A stretch of DNA of 64,000 bases from Urechidicola croceus (GCF_001761325.1 NZ_CP017478.1:1695501-1759500); one strand, 5' to 3'. Shown: positions 1-9,990, numbered from the stretch's first letter. Notes: generated from the letters alone by a model not told the origin. Translations and numbers: made by a program.

Positions 1-472
1 AGCATCTGAAACAATTGCAATTGTAATGCTACTTATTGCAATGTCAATTGCCATGTCATGGGTAATGTCTTATGAGCATATTCCTCAAATGATGACAGAT
101 GCCTTATTGGGTATGAGCGACAATAAAATAATGGTGCTTATTATAATAAATCTTATATTACTTTTTGTCGGAATTTTTATGGATATGACACCTGCAGTCT
201 TAATTTTTACACCTATTTTTTTACCTGTGGTTACTGCTTTAGGAATTGATCCTGTTCATTTTGGAATCATTATGGTACTTAATCTTTGTATTGGTTTATG
301 TACACCACCAGTAGGAGCAGTTCTATTTATTGGAGTAGGAGTAGCAAAAACTACTATTCAAAAAGTTATCAAACCTCTTTTACCATTGTTTATAGCAATG
401 ATTGTCTCACTTATCTTGGTAAGTTTATTTCCTGAGTTAAGTTTGTGGTTACCTAGAGTATTTGGATACTAA
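1..472 (+). CDS. TRAP transporter large permease, DctM type (5' truncated)
   Basis: The reading frame is open from base 2, so the gene begins before the window; about 156 C-terminal residues are present of a family usually near 430. They are very hydrophobic, with several membrane segments and a glycine/proline-rich stretch (LCTPPVGAVLFIG) typical of the last part of DctM permeases. DctM is the channel subunit of tripartite ATP-independent periplasmic transporters, which use a sodium gradient and a periplasmic binding protein to import carboxylates or sugar acids. The stop overlaps the end of the convergent LacI-type regulator by 4 bp. The substrate cannot be read from this fragment; a sugar acid is a guess from the neighbouring sugar genes. 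Confidence 0.85.
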   Translation, partial: ASETIAIVMLLIAMSIAMSWVMSYEHIPQMMTDALLGMSDNKIMVLIIINLILLFVGIFMDMTPAVLIFTPIFLPVVTALGIDPVHFGIIMVLNLCIGLCTPPVGAVLFIGVGVAKTTIQKVIKPLLPLFIAMIVSLILVSLFPELSLWLPRVFGY

Positions 473-1503
473 ACCTTTTTCCTTTTGGAGGATTCTCTCA
501 CTACTACTTCTGTATTTAAAAAAGTTATTTCAGTAAGGTCATCTTTTTTAGATTTTTTCAAATGGTTCAAAATTTTCTTAGCAGATGTTTGCCCCATTTT
601 TACTGCAGGATGGGTAATTGATGACAGTCCAGGGTCAATAATTGATGCTATAGGATCATCATTAAAACCTATAACGGCAACATCTTCAGGAACTTTTAAC
701 CCGCGTTTTTTTGCACATTGAATTGCGCTTACTGCAGCTGTATCATTGGCTGAAAAAATACCATCAGGTGGATTTTTCAAATCCAATAATTTGTTAGTTC
801 TCATAACACCTTCTTCGTAACTCAACGTATTAAAATGAATGATTAAATCTTCATCTACAGGTAAATTGTGCTCTATTAATGCGTCAACATATCCCCTTTT
901 TCTTTCACTATAAATATTTCTGAATTGAGAACCTGCATAATGGGCTATTCTTGTACAACCTTGTTCAATAAGATGTTTAGTAGCCTTGTATCCTGCAGAA
1001 TAATTATCAATCATCACTCGATAAGTATCAAAACGTTTTGGAACCCTATCTACAAATACCAATGGAATATTTTTATCAATAAACTGTTTAAAATGTGATG
1101 TATCACGTGTTTCCATCGCAAGCGAACATATAATACCACTCACTCTACTACTATATAGTGCTTTTGCCATATTCACTTCATCTTCATAAGAATCATGAGA
1201 TTGAGTAATAATTACATTATAACCTGCTTTTTGAGCAGTTTCTTCTATTCCACTAATTAGTGAAGAAATAAATGGTCTATTGATTCGAGAAATAAGAACC
1301 CCAATTGTTTTTGTTTTATTACTACGTAAACTTGCCGCAAGTGTATTAGGACGATACCCCATTTCTTCAGCAGTTTTCTTTACCTTTTTTATGGTTTTTT
1401 CACTTATACTATGATGGTCTTTTAATGCTCTTGATATTGTAGAAGTAGAAAGTTTTAATTTCTCAGCAATATCATAAATCGTAACGTCTTTTTGTTCTTC
1501 CAT
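469..1503 (-). CDS. LacI family transcriptional regulator
   Basis: A 344-residue protein with the usual LacI layout. An N-terminal helix-turn-helix (about residues 8-56, VTIYDIAEKLKLSTSTISRA) is followed by a hinge and a periplasmic-binding-like effector domain (about 65-335, with IGVLISRINRPF and the DGIFSANDTAA region). Length is normal for the family. Such proteins bind palindromic operators and release or bind DNA on sugar binding. It converges with the TRAP permease and diverges from the xylose regulator, so it more likely serves the TRAP/sugar-acid locus to the left than the xylose operon; that is inference. No effector can be assigned. Confidence 0.9.
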   Translation of the reverse strand: MEEQKDVTIYDIAEKLKLSTSTISRALKDHHSISEKTIKKVKKTAEEMGYRPNTLAASLRSNKTKTIGVLISRINRPFISSLISGIEETAQKAGYNVIITQSHDSYEDEVNMAKALYSSRVSGIICSLAMETRDTSHFKQFIDKNIPLVFVDRVPKRFDTYRVMIDNYSAGYKATKHLIEQGCTRIAHYAGSQFRNIYSERKRGYVDALIEHNLPVDEDLIIHFNTLSYEEGVMRTNKLLDLKNPPDGIFSANDTAAVSAIQCAKKRGLKVPEDVAVIGFNDDPIASIIDPGLSSITHPAVKMGQTSAKKILNHLKKSKKDDLTEITFLNTEVVVRESSKRKKV

Positions 1504-1678
1504 AAAATTTAAAAGGTAATTAACAAATATAACATTTTTATGTCAACTTAAAATACCAATAAAAACATTGACAATGGTCTTAAATAGATAAATAAAATTA
1601 ACTTTTTTTAAAAAAAATTGAAAAAAATATAGCTAAAAAAGAATATTTTTATAATTTAGCAGAACGGAACAGAACAGC
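1504..1678. promoter_or_regulatory. divergent intergenic region between lacI-type gene and xylose regulator
   Basis: This 175-bp AT-rich gap must hold the start signals of both flanking genes. It contains a small palindrome CATTGACAATG (1566-1576) and, just before the xylose regulator start, a run of GAAC-type repeats (agaacggaacagaacagc, about 1661-1678). Either could be a regulator site, but neither matches a well-known operator. TATAATTT at about 1650 resembles a -7 element only loosely. Confidence 0.3.
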
Positions 1679-2680
1679 ATGCTTAAAACTAACTTAGATT
1701 TGAATATCAATCACGTAGGTGATATTCCAAAATACCAACAAATAGTAATTGCTATTACTGAAGGTATTGCGAAAAACCTATTACATATTGGTGATGCTCT
1801 TCCATCCGTAAATACTATTTGCAAAGACAATCAATTATCAAGAGATACAGTTTTTAAAGCATATAGTATCTTAAAAGACCAAGGCGTAATTGAATCGGTT
1901 CCCAACAAAGGCTATTATGTAGCCAGTGAAACTCGAAAAGTTTTGCTTGTTCTAGATACTTTTAAAGCCTATAAAGAAGTTTTATATCATTCTTTCACTA
2001 ATAATTTGCCAGAAAATGTTATTACCGATGTACAGTTTCATCATTATAACATTGATAATTTTAAAACAATAATCAATAACAGTCTGGGTAAATATTACAA
2101 ATACATTGTAATGAATTTTGACAATTCTGAAGTGCCAGATTCGTTGTCAAAAATTAGTAATGAAAAACTATTATTGATTGATTGGAACATTCATTCAACA
2201 AAAAACAACAATTATCTTTTTCAAGATTTCGGTCAAGCATTTATGAATTCGCTTGCAGAAGCAACAGCCCTTTTTAAAAAATACAAACAGATAGATTTTG
2301 TATATCCAACATTTACAAATCATCCTATAGAAACTGTTTCATACTTTAAAAAATACTGTGAAAAAAATAATTTCAAATACAACATTATTACAAATTCAAA
2401 CGAATTTAATATTGAAAAGAATACTGCTTATATTAGTGTAAGTGATCGTATTCTAGGTCTTTTTTTAGAACAATGTCGTGATAAAAATTTTGAACCTGGA
2501 GAGGATGTAGGTTTTCTATCTTACAATGAAACACCTATGAAAAAATTTATTTATAAGGGAATTTCAGTTATTTCAACTGATTTCAAAGAATTGGGAACTA
2601 AAGCAGCACAGTTTATTACTGAAGACGCTCCTATTCAACAATATGTAGCAACAAAACTAACTTTAAGAGAATCATTATAA
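1679..2680 (+). CDS. xylR: GntR-type xylose operon regulator with periplasmic-binding-like domain
   Basis: A 333-residue protein. A GntR winged helix (about residues 15-80, with IGDALPSVNTICKDNQLSRD and VIESVPNKGYYV) is joined to a LacI-like ligand-binding domain (about 85-330, ending in VGFLSYNETPMKKF and ISTDFKELG). This hybrid layout is common for Bacteroidota sugar regulators such as those of xylose and arabinose genes. The gene lies 3 bp upstream of xylulokinase and is transcribed with it, so it most likely senses xylose or xylulose and controls its own operon. The name is from context and is not proven; the ligand is unknown. Confidence 0.85.
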   Translation: MLKTNLDLNINHVGDIPKYQQIVIAITEGIAKNLLHIGDALPSVNTICKDNQLSRDTVFKAYSILKDQGVIESVPNKGYYVASETRKVLLVLDTFKAYKEVLYHSFTNNLPENVITDVQFHHYNIDNFKTIINNSLGKYYKYIVMNFDNSEVPDSLSKISNEKLLLIDWNIHSTKNNNYLFQDFGQAFMNSLAEATALFKKYKQIDFVYPTFTNHPIETVSYFKKYCEKNNFKYNIITNSNEFNIEKNTAYISVSDRILGLFLEQCRDKNFEPGEDVGFLSYNETPMKKFIYKGISVISTDFKELGTKAAQFITEDAPIQQYVATKLTLRESL

Positions 2681-2683
2681 ATT

Positions 2684-4168
2684 ATGTATTATATCGGTTA
2701 TGATTTAGGGAGTTCATCAATTAAAGCAGCTTTAATTGACTCAGCCACTGGACAAACAGTAGGTGTAACTCAATATCCTGAACAAGAAATGGAAATCTTT
2801 TCCGCTCAAACTGGTTGGGCTGAACAAAATCCAGAATTATGGTGGAATCACATTGGTCAAGTAACTCACAAATTACTTGTTCAAACTGGAATCACTTCAG
2901 ATCAAGTAAAAGGAATTGGTATTTCTTACCAAATGCACGGATTGGTTGTAGTTGATAAAAATCAAAAAGTATTGAGGCCTTCAATTATTTGGTGTGACAG
3001 TAGAGCTGTAGAAATTGGAAACGCTGCTTTTGCAGGTGTTGGTGAAGATAAATGTGTTTCTAATCTTCTAAATTCACCTGGTAATTTCACCCTTTCAAAA
3101 TTGAAATGGGTAAAAGAAAATGAACCTCATCTTTTTGAAAAAATTGATAAGTTATTATTACCTGGAGATTACATTGCTATGAAATTAACAGGTGAAACCA
3201 CAACAACAATCTCTGGACTTTCAGAGGGAATTATGTGGGATTTCAAACAAAATAAACCTGCAGATTGGCTATTTGATTATATGGGAATTAGCACAGATTT
3301 AATTCCAACAATAGTTCCAACTTTTTCAAATCAAGGAACTGTAACTAGTTCGGCTGCTAAAGAAATTGGTTTGCCAGCAGGAATTCCAGTTTTATATCGT
3401 GCAGGTGATCAACCAAACAATGCTTTATCATTAAATGCATTTCATCCTGGAGAAATTGCCGCTACTGGTGGTACATCGGGTGTTGTGTATGCAATTACTG
3501 ATAGTACAGACACTAAAGAAAGTTTAAGAATCAACAATTTTGCACATGTTAATTACACAAAAGAGCAACCAAGAATTGGAAAACTCTTAAATATCAATGG
3601 TGCAGGAATTCAATACAGTTGGATGAAGCAACACATTGCTGCAAATAGTGATTATAATAACATGAATGAACTCGCAGCAAATGTACCTGTTGGATCTGAC
3701 GGATTAAGAATTATTCCTTTTGGAAATGGTGCAGAGAGAATGCTTAATAATGCAAATAACGGAGCTGCAATATTCAATCTTAACTTTAACAGACACAAAG
3801 ACGAACATTTATTTAGAGCCGCATTAGAAGGTATTGCATTTTCATTTGTATACGGAATTGATATCCTAAAAAATGATGGTGTTCAATTATCTGCTTTAAG
3901 AGCTGGAAATGACAATCTTTTCCGTTCAGAGATATTCTCAAAAACTATTGCAACTTTAATAAATACTGAAATTAATATTATTGACACTACAGGCGCTATT
4001 GGGGCTGCTCGTGCTGCAGGTGTTAGTTCTGGTGATTTCAAAACATTGACTGAAGCATTTTCAGACAATGAACAAGTAATGACCTACCATCCATTAAAAG
4101 AAAAGCAGGCATATGTCGATGCTTATCAACTATGGAAAAACGATTTAGAAAAAAAATATAACAACTAA
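2684..4168 (+). CDS. xylB: xylulokinase (FGGY carbohydrate kinase)
   Basis: A 494-residue FGGY kinase that phosphorylates D-xylulose to xylulose 5-phosphate in the cytoplasm. Visible features are the N-terminal phosphate loop GYDLGSSSIKAALID (residues 4-18), the IVWC-like segment SIIWCDSRAVEIG (about 103-115), the catalytic-type Asp in AGDQPNNAL (about residue 241), and the C-terminal FGGY-like region around LRAGNDNLFRSEIF. The length is normal. It lies 3 bp after the regulator and 15 bp before xylose isomerase, which fixes the substrate as xylulose with good confidence; the sequence alone would permit another pentulose. Confidence 0.95.
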   Translation: MYYIGYDLGSSSIKAALIDSATGQTVGVTQYPEQEMEIFSAQTGWAEQNPELWWNHIGQVTHKLLVQTGITSDQVKGIGISYQMHGLVVVDKNQKVLRPSIIWCDSRAVEIGNAAFAGVGEDKCVSNLLNSPGNFTLSKLKWVKENEPHLFEKIDKLLLPGDYIAMKLTGETTTTISGLSEGIMWDFKQNKPADWLFDYMGISTDLIPTIVPTFSNQGTVTSSAAKEIGLPAGIPVLYRAGDQPNNALSLNAFHPGEIAATGGTSGVVYAITDSTDTKESLRINNFAHVNYTKEQPRIGKLLNINGAGIQYSWMKQHIAANSDYNNMNELAANVPVGSDGLRIIPFGNGAERMLNNANNGAAIFNLNFNRHKDEHLFRAALEGIAFSFVYGIDILKNDGVQLSALRAGNDNLFRSEIFSKTIATLINTEINIIDTTGAIGAARAAGVSSGDFKTLTEAFSDNEQVMTYHPLKEKQAYVDAYQLWKNDLEKKYNN

Positions 4169-4183
4169 TAAAAATTAAAAACA

Positions 4184-5509
4184 ATGGCATTAATAGGCGA
4201 CAAAGAATACTTTAAAGGTATCGGCGAAATCAAATTTGAAGGAAAGGAATCAGACAATCCTTTAGCATTCAAATACTACAACCCAGAGCAAGTTGTAGCA
4301 GGAAAAAAAATGAAAGATTGGTTTAAATTTTCAGTAGCATATTGGCACACATTCTGTGGTCAAGGTGCAGATCCTTTTGGACCTGGAACTCAAAATTTTG
4401 AATGGGACAAACCATCAGATGCAATTGAAGCTGCAAAAGCAAAAGCAGATGCAGCATTTGAATTTACTACTAAAATGGGATTTGGATACTACTGTTTTCA
4501 CGATTATGATTTAGTAAGAGAAGGTGCAACATTTGCAGAATCTGAAAGTAGATTGGCTGCTGTTATTGATGTATTGAAAGAAAAACAAGCTGCTTCTGGA
4601 GTTAAACTTTTATGGGGAACTGCAAACTGCTTTTCAAATCCAAGATACATGAATGGTGCTGCTACCAATCCAGACTTTAATGTATTGGCACGTGCAGGAG
4701 GTCAAATTAAATTGGCTTTAGATGCAACGATTGCTTTAGGTGGTGAAAACTACGTTTTCTGGGGAGGTCGTGAAGGTTACATGTCGTTATTAAATACTGA
4801 TATGAACCGTGAGTTAGATCATATGGGTAAATTCCTTCAAATGGCTCGTGACTATGCAAGAGCACAAGGATTTAAAGGAAACTTCTTTATTGAGCCAAAA
4901 CCAATGGAACCAATGAAGCATCAATACGATTTTGATTCTGCTACTGCAATTGGTTTCTTAAATAAATATGGTTTACAAGACGATTTCAAAATTAATATTG
5001 AAGTAAACCACGCAACATTAGCACAGCACACATTCCAACACGAGATTGAAGTGGCTGCAGGAGCTGGAATGTTGGGAAGTTTAGATGCAAACCGTGGAGA
5101 TTATCAAAACGGATGGGATACAGATCAGTTTCCAAATAATATTCAAGAAACTACCGAAGCAATGCTAGTTTTTATGAAAGCAGGAGGTCTTCAAGGTGGA
5201 GGAGTTAATTTTGATGCAAAAATCAGAAGAAACTCAACAGACTTAGAAGATGTTTTCTTGGCTCACATTGGTGGAGCAGATACCTTTGCAAGAGCGTTAT
5301 TAACTGCTGATGCAATTATCTCAAACTCGCAATATGATGCGTTAAGAGAAAAAAGATATGCTTCTTTTGATTCAGGAAAAGGAAAAGATTTCGAAAATGG
5401 AAAATTAGATTTCGCTGATTTGTATAAAATCGCTCAAGAAAATGGCGAATTAGACTTACAAAGTGGAAAACAAGAATTATTTGAAAACATCATCAATCAA
5501 TATATTTAA
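4184..5509 (+). CDS. xylA: xylose isomerase
   Basis: A 441-residue class II xylose isomerase converting D-xylose to D-xylulose. It shows the catalytic His/Asp region [10 protein letters not shown] (His106, Asp109), the signature [15 protein letters not shown], the metal-binding [15 protein letters not shown] and [16 protein letters not shown], and [18 protein letters not shown]. Length matches class II enzymes (about 440). It is the last gene of the regulator-xylB-xylA unit and is followed by a strong hairpin terminator. Two divalent metal ions are expected in the active site from family knowledge. Confidence 0.98.
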   Translation: MALIGDKEYFKGIGEIKFEGKESDNPLAFKYYNPEQVVAGKKMKDWFKFSVAYWHTFCGQGADPFGPGTQNFEWDKPSDAIEAAKAKADAAFEFTTKMGFGYYCFHDYDLVREGATFAESESRLAAVIDVLKEKQAASGVKLLWGTANCFSNPRYMNGAATNPDFNVLARAGGQIKLALDATIALGGENYVFWGGREGYMSLLNTDMNRELDHMGKFLQMARDYARAQGFKGNFFIEPKPMEPMKHQYDFDSATAIGFLNKYGLQDDFKINIEVNHATLAQHTFQHEIEVAAGAGMLGSLDANRGDYQNGWDTDQFPNNIQETTEAMLVFMKAGGLQGGGVNFDAKIRRNSTDLEDVFLAHIGGADTFARALLTADAIISNSQYDALREKRYASFDSGKGKDFENGKLDFADLYKIAQENGELDLQSGKQELFENIINQYI

Positions 5510-5538
5510 GATGGTATTTTAAATTAAAATAAATAAGA

Positions 5539-5572
5539 AACGTCTGACTCAATTTGAGTTAGACGTTTTTTT
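5539..5572 (+). terminator. intrinsic terminator after xylA
   Basis: A 12-bp stem (5539-5550 paired with 5556-5567, one G-T pair) with a 5-base loop, followed by a run of T. It lies 30 bp after the xylA stop and separates the xylRBA unit from the symporter gene. Confidence 0.9.
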
Positions 5573-5606
5573 ATATATTTAAATAACTAATTAACTTAAC
5601 TAAATT

Positions 5607-7259
5607 ATGGAATCAGTTTTACAAACCGCCGATTGGTGGGTTTTAGGTATTTACTTTATCGCCCTTATTGGTGTTGCCGTATGGGTAGTTCTTCAAAAAA
5701 ATAAGAACACAGAAGATTACTTTTTAGCAGGTAGAAATGTTGGATGGTTTGTAATTGGAGCCTCAATTTTTGCCTCAAACATCGGTTCAGAACACGTTGT
5801 AGGATTGGCAGGTACTGGTTTTTCTTCAGGAACTCCAATGGCACATTATGAATTACATGCGTGGATTGTACTTCTATTAGGATGGTTGTTCTTACCATTT
5901 TATATGCGAAGTGGCGCATTTACGATGCCCGAGTTCTTAGAAAAACGTTTTGATAGTCGTTCACGATGGTTTTTATCCTTGTTTTCACTCGTTGCTTATG
6001 TTCTTACCAAAGTTTCAGTAACCATTTATGCAGGTGGAATTGTCGTGTCCGAATTACTTGGAATACCGTTTTGGTATGGTGCAATTGGTATTGTAATATT
6101 TACTGGAATTTACACCGTAGTTGGTGGTATGAAAGCAGTAATTTATACTGAAACATTACAAACTATTATTTTAATTTTAGGGTCTCTAATTATTACCTAT
6201 TTGGGACTTCAAGAAGTTGGAGGATGGAATCAATTACATAAAACGGTAACTGAAGTAAGTCCAGATCATTTCAATATGTGGAGATCTTACAAAGATCCTG
6301 ATTTCCCTTGGACAGGTATGTTAATTGGAGGTACAATTGTTGGAGTTTGGTATTGGTGTACCGACCAATATATTGTACAACGAACATTGGCTGCCAACAA
6401 TATAAAAATTGGTCGTCGTGGAGCCATTTTTGGTGCTTATTTAAAACTACTTCCAATATTAATTTTCTTAATTCCTGGTATTATTGCATTCGCTTTAACA
6501 ATTCAAAATCCTGAAATATATGCTGTTGAAAAGGCAGATAGAGCATTTCCCATGCTTGTAAAAACATTATTACCTGTTGGACTGAAAGGTTTAGTTGCTG
6601 GTGGATTAATGGCAGCGTTGATGAGTTCATTAGCATCCGTATTTAATTCATGTTCTACCATATTTACCATTGATATTTATAAAAAATTAAAACCAAAAAA
6701 AAGCGAAAAAGAATTACTAACCATTGGTAAAATTGCCACTGGAATTATCGTTGTTTTAGGAATAATCTGGATTCCAATTATGGAAAAAATTGGTGGTGGT
6801 GTGATGTATCAGTATTTACAAAATGTGCAATCTTATATTGCACCTCCAGTTACTGCTGTATTCTTATTAGGAATTTTATGGAAACGTGTCAATTCACAAG
6901 CAGCAATCACCACATTATTGGCTGGTTTGGTGTTGCTAATATTACGATTGGGATCAGAAATTTATTACCAACCACAAATCTCTGCAGGAACTGATGTTCC
7001 TGGAATCTTATATGGTTTTGCAACAATTAACTTTGCGCATATGGCAATATTCATGTTCATTTTTTCAGTAGCATTGTGTATTTCTGTTACATTATCAACA
7101 GATCCACCAAACTATGAAGCAATTCGTGGATTATCTTTTGGAACACTTACAGCAGAAGATAAAGAATTATCTAAAGGAAGTTACACTACTATTGATATTG
7201 TTCTTTCAGCACTGCTAATTTTAATTGTTATTGGAATCTTAACATATTTTACAGGTTGA
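5607..7259 (+). CDS. sodium:solute symporter (SGLT-like), probable xylose transporter
   Basis: A 550-residue integral membrane protein of the SSS family with about 14 membrane segments. The sodium-symporter signature is near residues 50-75 (FASNIGSEHVVGLAGTGFSSG), followed by AWIVLLLGWLFLPFYMRSG, and a cytosolic loop KKLKPKKSEKELL occurs near residue 355. The length fits the sugar-transporting SGLT branch better than the proline or acetate branches. Placed 97 bp after xylA, it most likely imports xylose with sodium. The gene has its own gap after a terminator, so it may be read from a separate promoter or by read-through. Confidence 0.9.
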   Translation: MESVLQTADWWVLGIYFIALIGVAVWVVLQKNKNTEDYFLAGRNVGWFVIGASIFASNIGSEHVVGLAGTGFSSGTPMAHYELHAWIVLLLGWLFLPFYMRSGAFTMPEFLEKRFDSRSRWFLSLFSLVAYVLTKVSVTIYAGGIVVSELLGIPFWYGAIGIVIFTGIYTVVGGMKAVIYTETLQTIILILGSLIITYLGLQEVGGWNQLHKTVTEVSPDHFNMWRSYKDPDFPWTGMLIGGTIVGVWYWCTDQYIVQRTLAANNIKIGRRGAIFGAYLKLLPILIFLIPGIIAFALTIQNPEIYAVEKADRAFPMLVKTLLPVGLKGLVAGGLMAALMSSLASVFNSCSTIFTIDIYKKLKPKKSEKELLTIGKIATGIIVVLGIIWIPIMEKIGGGVMYQYLQNVQSYIAPPVTAVFLLGILWKRVNSQAAITTLLAGLVLLILRLGSEIYYQPQISAGTDVPGILYGFATINFAHMAIFMFIFSVALCISVTLSTDPPNYEAIRGLSFGTLTAEDKELSKGSYTTIDIVLSALLILIVIGILTYFTG

Positions 7260-7282
7260 TACTTTAATTTTTCTTAGACCTG

Positions 7283-7320
7283 AACTCCATCTCGTGTAAA
7301 AACTTGATGGAGTTTTTTTC
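7283..7320 (+). terminator. intrinsic terminator after the sugar symporter
   Basis: AACTCCATC (7283-7291) pairs with GATGGAGTT (7306-7314), followed by T residues. It lies 23 bp after the symporter stop and just before the end of the convergent lactonase gene. Confidence 0.85.
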
Positions 7321-7341
7321 TTCTATGAAGTAATTCCTATA

Positions 7342-8487
7342 TTAAAATTTCAAACAAATTGGTTTTGAAAGTTCTATTTCATTACCAGTAAAAGTTAACA
7401 AACCAGTTTCAGCATCTATACTAAACACTGTAATATTGTTGGTATCTTTATTGGCAACTAATAAAAACTTCTCATTTGGCGAAATCACAAAATTACGTGG
7501 CCATTCTCCTTGTACAGACTCATTCCCTATTAATTCTAACTCTCCATTTTCAGAAACTGAAAATATCCCAATCGTATTATGTCCACGATTAGAAGCATAT
7601 AAAAATTTACCATCAGAACTTATGTGAATATCGGCACAAAAACTTTTACCCTTAAAACCTTCTGGAAGTGTACTTTTCTTATCTATTTTTTCAAATGCTC
7701 CCGTTTCAGTATTTATTTTAACTGACACTACCGAACTTGACAATTCATTAATTATAAATGCGATGTCTTTCGTTGGATGATAAATGATATGTCTTGGTCC
7801 ATCTCCTGCATCTAGTTTTAAGGCTGTTTGTTTCGCATCCAATTTCCCCTGACTATCAATAGGATATAGTACAATTTCATCAATTCCAAGATCGACAGCA
7901 TATAAAAAATTATTGTCTTTACTGAATTTTACACAATGCGCATGTGGTGCTTCTTGGTTAGGAACCACTATACTTTTACCAGTGTGTTGACCTGTTTGTG
8001 GATGTTCTTGAATTCCACCTTTACCATCAAGATTATAAACTGCTATATTGCCTGAGCTGTAATTGGCGGTGGCAAACATACTTTCGTCGCTATTTAACTC
8101 GGCATAACAAGGATGCATTCCTTCGCTAGATACATTGCTCACTAAGTTTAACTGTGTTCTGTCATCATTCCATTTAAAAGACGACACCTCCCCTTTTTCC
8201 ATTTCGTTAACAGAATATACATATTGACGGTCTTTGCTGATTGCAAAATAAGATGGACTCACAGCCTCAGCAACCAAGCCTTTGTTCTCTAATTCTCCAG
8301 TTTCTGAATTAAAAAACATCTTATAGATTCCTTTACTTGTAGCATCGGTATAAGTACCCACTAAAAGTTCTTGGGCTTCTACTTTTTTAGGTGCTTGACT
8401 CATTGTATTTTTTGATTTTTTTTGATTACAACTTACCGAAATAAGCAGAATAGCACCTAAAAAGGCTTTTTGAGTGAAATGGTTCAT
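7342..8487 (-). CDS. lactonase family protein (6-phosphogluconolactonase-like beta-propeller lipoprotein)
   Basis: A 381-residue protein with an N-terminal lipoprotein signal (LLISVSC, Cys20) and a seven-bladed propeller of the YbhE/lactonase family. Repeated blade motifs are visible, such as SPSYFAISKDRQYVYSVNE, HAHCVKFSKDNNFLYAVDLG, GPRHIIYHPTKDIAFIINE and WPRNFVISPNEKFLLVANK. Known relatives hydrolyse 6-phosphogluconolactone or other lactones, but the lipid anchor puts this one outside the cytoplasm, where a free sugar lactone is a more likely substrate. The -3 position of the lipobox is Ser instead of Leu. It is transcribed away from the next gene and convergent with the symporter. Confidence 0.85.
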   Translation of the reverse strand: MNHFTQKAFLGAILLISVSCNQKKSKNTMSQAPKKVEAQELLVGTYTDATSKGIYKMFFNSETGELENKGLVAEAVSPSYFAISKDRQYVYSVNEMEKGEVSSFKWNDDRTQLNLVSNVSSEGMHPCYAELNSDESMFATANYSSGNIAVYNLDGKGGIQEHPQTGQHTGKSIVVPNQEAPHAHCVKFSKDNNFLYAVDLGIDEIVLYPIDSQGKLDAKQTALKLDAGDGPRHIIYHPTKDIAFIINELSSSVVSVKINTETGAFEKIDKKSTLPEGFKGKSFCADIHISSDGKFLYASNRGHNTIGIFSVSENGELELIGNESVQGEWPRNFVISPNEKFLLVANKDTNNITVFSIDAETGLLTFTGNEIELSKPICLKF

Positions 8488-8700
8488 GGTTAGAATATAG
8501 TTAAATTATAAAAACTAAAATTAAGAATTATAAGGAGTTATACAATTTTTAAGACTGTTAATTGTTGATCTAACTCATGGATGACCGTGATACAAATGAA
8601 TTGTTTATATTTAACAAAAAAAGATTGCGTACTACATTATTTTTAAACTTACAAACAGGATTTATAATAAAGTAATATATAAATATTTAAAACTAAACTA

Positions 8701-9288
8701 ATGAAAAAAAAATTACTCTTAACGATTGCAGTTCTATTCTCTTTACCTTTTTTTGCTCAATATTCAAATTTTAGTATTGAATTGAATTATCCTATACCTA
8801 TTGACAAAAATTTTATTGGTAAAAATTTTAATGGAATTGCTGACTTAGGCTTTAAATACAAATTTTCAAGCGCCAAAACCTTAAATATAGGCGCTTCAAT
8901 AAACTCATCATTACTAGCAAACAAAACTATAAACAATCGACCTTCTTTCGAATTAACAGTATTTTCAATTCAACCTCGTTTATTTGCCGAATTATCATCA
9001 GAAACATTAGAGAATTTTCGCCCTTCTATTGGTTTAGGATATACATTTATGATTTTCAGCATATTTGATAAAAATAATTTCAACCCGCAAAATCCTAATG
9101 GTCCAGTTGATAGTGAAACATATAGTGGTCTTAATTTAAATTTAGGTATGTCTTATGATATTTCAAATCAATTTTATGGACAAATTCAATATGACTTTGT
9201 TAAACTTGGGAGCGATAGTGATTTTACAGACTCAAAATATAATTCAAATGTAAATATTTTAAAAATTGGGGTTGGTTATAGGCTTTAA
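8701..9288 (+). CDS. outer membrane beta-barrel family protein
   Basis: A 195-residue protein with a clear signal peptide (about residues 1-19, cleavage near FFAQ) and alternating hydrophobic/polar strands up to a C-terminal strand ending NILKIGVGYRL, as in small Bacteroidota barrels of the PorT/OmpA-barrel type. It has no plug or peptidoglycan-binding domain. It stands alone between a divergent lactonase gene and a VOC gene. No substrate or partner can be named. Confidence 0.75.
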   Translation: MKKKLLLTIAVLFSLPFFAQYSNFSIELNYPIPIDKNFIGKNFNGIADLGFKYKFSSAKTLNIGASINSSLLANKTINNRPSFELTVFSIQPRLFAELSSETLENFRPSIGLGYTFMIFSIFDKNNFNPQNPNGPVDSETYSGLNLNLGMSYDISNQFYGQIQYDFVKLGSDSDFTDSKYNSNVNILKIGVGYRL

Positions 9289-9333
9289 AATCATTTAACC
9301 CTTTAAGTTACTCATTAACTAAATAAAAAGAAT

Positions 9334-9690
9334 ATGCTAACTGACATTCACCCAAAATTACCAATGCGTGACAAAAATGTTACGAGAGCGTTTTACATAC
9401 ATAATTTAGGTTTTAAAGAATTCGGAAGTACCGACTTTGAAGGTTATTTAATGATTGAAAAAGACCAAATTCAAATTCACTTCTTTGAATTTAAAGAACT
9501 TGACCCAAGGGAAAACTATGGCCAAGTTTATATAAGAACGGACAATATTGACGCTTTTTACCAATCATTATTAGACAAAAAGACAACCATTCACCCAAAT
9601 GGTCAATTAGAAGTTAAACCTTGGTTACAAAAGGAGTTTTCGATACTTGACCCAGATAATAATCTACTCACATTTGGACAAAGTGTTTAG
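9334..9690 (+). CDS. VOC family protein (bleomycin-resistance/glyoxalase-like)
   Basis: A 118-residue single VOC domain. The start HPKLPMRDKNVTRAFYIHNLGF, central IQIHFFEF and the end FSILDPDNNLLTFGQ match the bleomycin-binding-protein branch. These small dimers usually bind or sequester a ligand, or use a metal for isomerisation. The helix-strand pattern is complete and the length is normal. The gene is isolated; whether it gives drug resistance cannot be told. Confidence 0.85.
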   Translation: MLTDIHPKLPMRDKNVTRAFYIHNLGFKEFGSTDFEGYLMIEKDQIQIHFFEFKELDPRENYGQVYIRTDNIDAFYQSLLDKKTTIHPNGQLEVKPWLQKEFSILDPDNNLLTFGQSV

Positions 9691-9970
9691 AAGAAAAACT
9701 GTTAATAAAATCATACTTTCAAAACCATCGCTAATTTACTATTCGCTTTTTAAATTTAAGTTTAAACAAAGAAAAAAAGTAAAAGACTTTACTAAGATTA
9801 TAAATTTATACGAAGAGAAACATAATAATATAGTAAAATTTGGGTTATCGATTCGCTTTGGAAAAACTGGTGAAATTAGTTTTGGTGAACGACTGAAAGA
9901 CACAAAAGAGCGAAATTGGTTAATAAAACAATTGGAAAGTGGCATTAATCATTTTAAAAATAAATCTTAG
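9691..9970 (+). pseudogene. possible remnant of a hypothetical gene (no good start codon)
   Basis: An open frame ends at 9970 and looks protein-like in its last 60 residues (LYEEKHNNIVKFGLSIRFG, then RLKDTKERNWLIKQLE). It has no ATG at all; the only start is a TTG inside the VOC gene at 9647. It overlaps VOC in another frame and lacks a normal upstream region, so it may be the 3' end of a gene that lost its front, or a frame that is open by chance. Family unknown. Confidence 0.3.
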
Positions 9971-9990
9971 CCTCTTCGTAAGATTTGAAC

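Noticed and set aside
485-721. Plus-strand frame inside the LacI-type gene
   Set aside because: A shadow of the minus-strand coding sequence; the LacI frame explains the region fully. The same holds for other short opposite-strand frames inside clear genes.
7342-8487. Lactonase-like gene as part of an oxidative xylose pathway
   Set aside because: The xylose genes here use the isomerase route, the lactonase gene is on the other strand beyond a terminator, and no xylose dehydrogenase or dehydratase is present.
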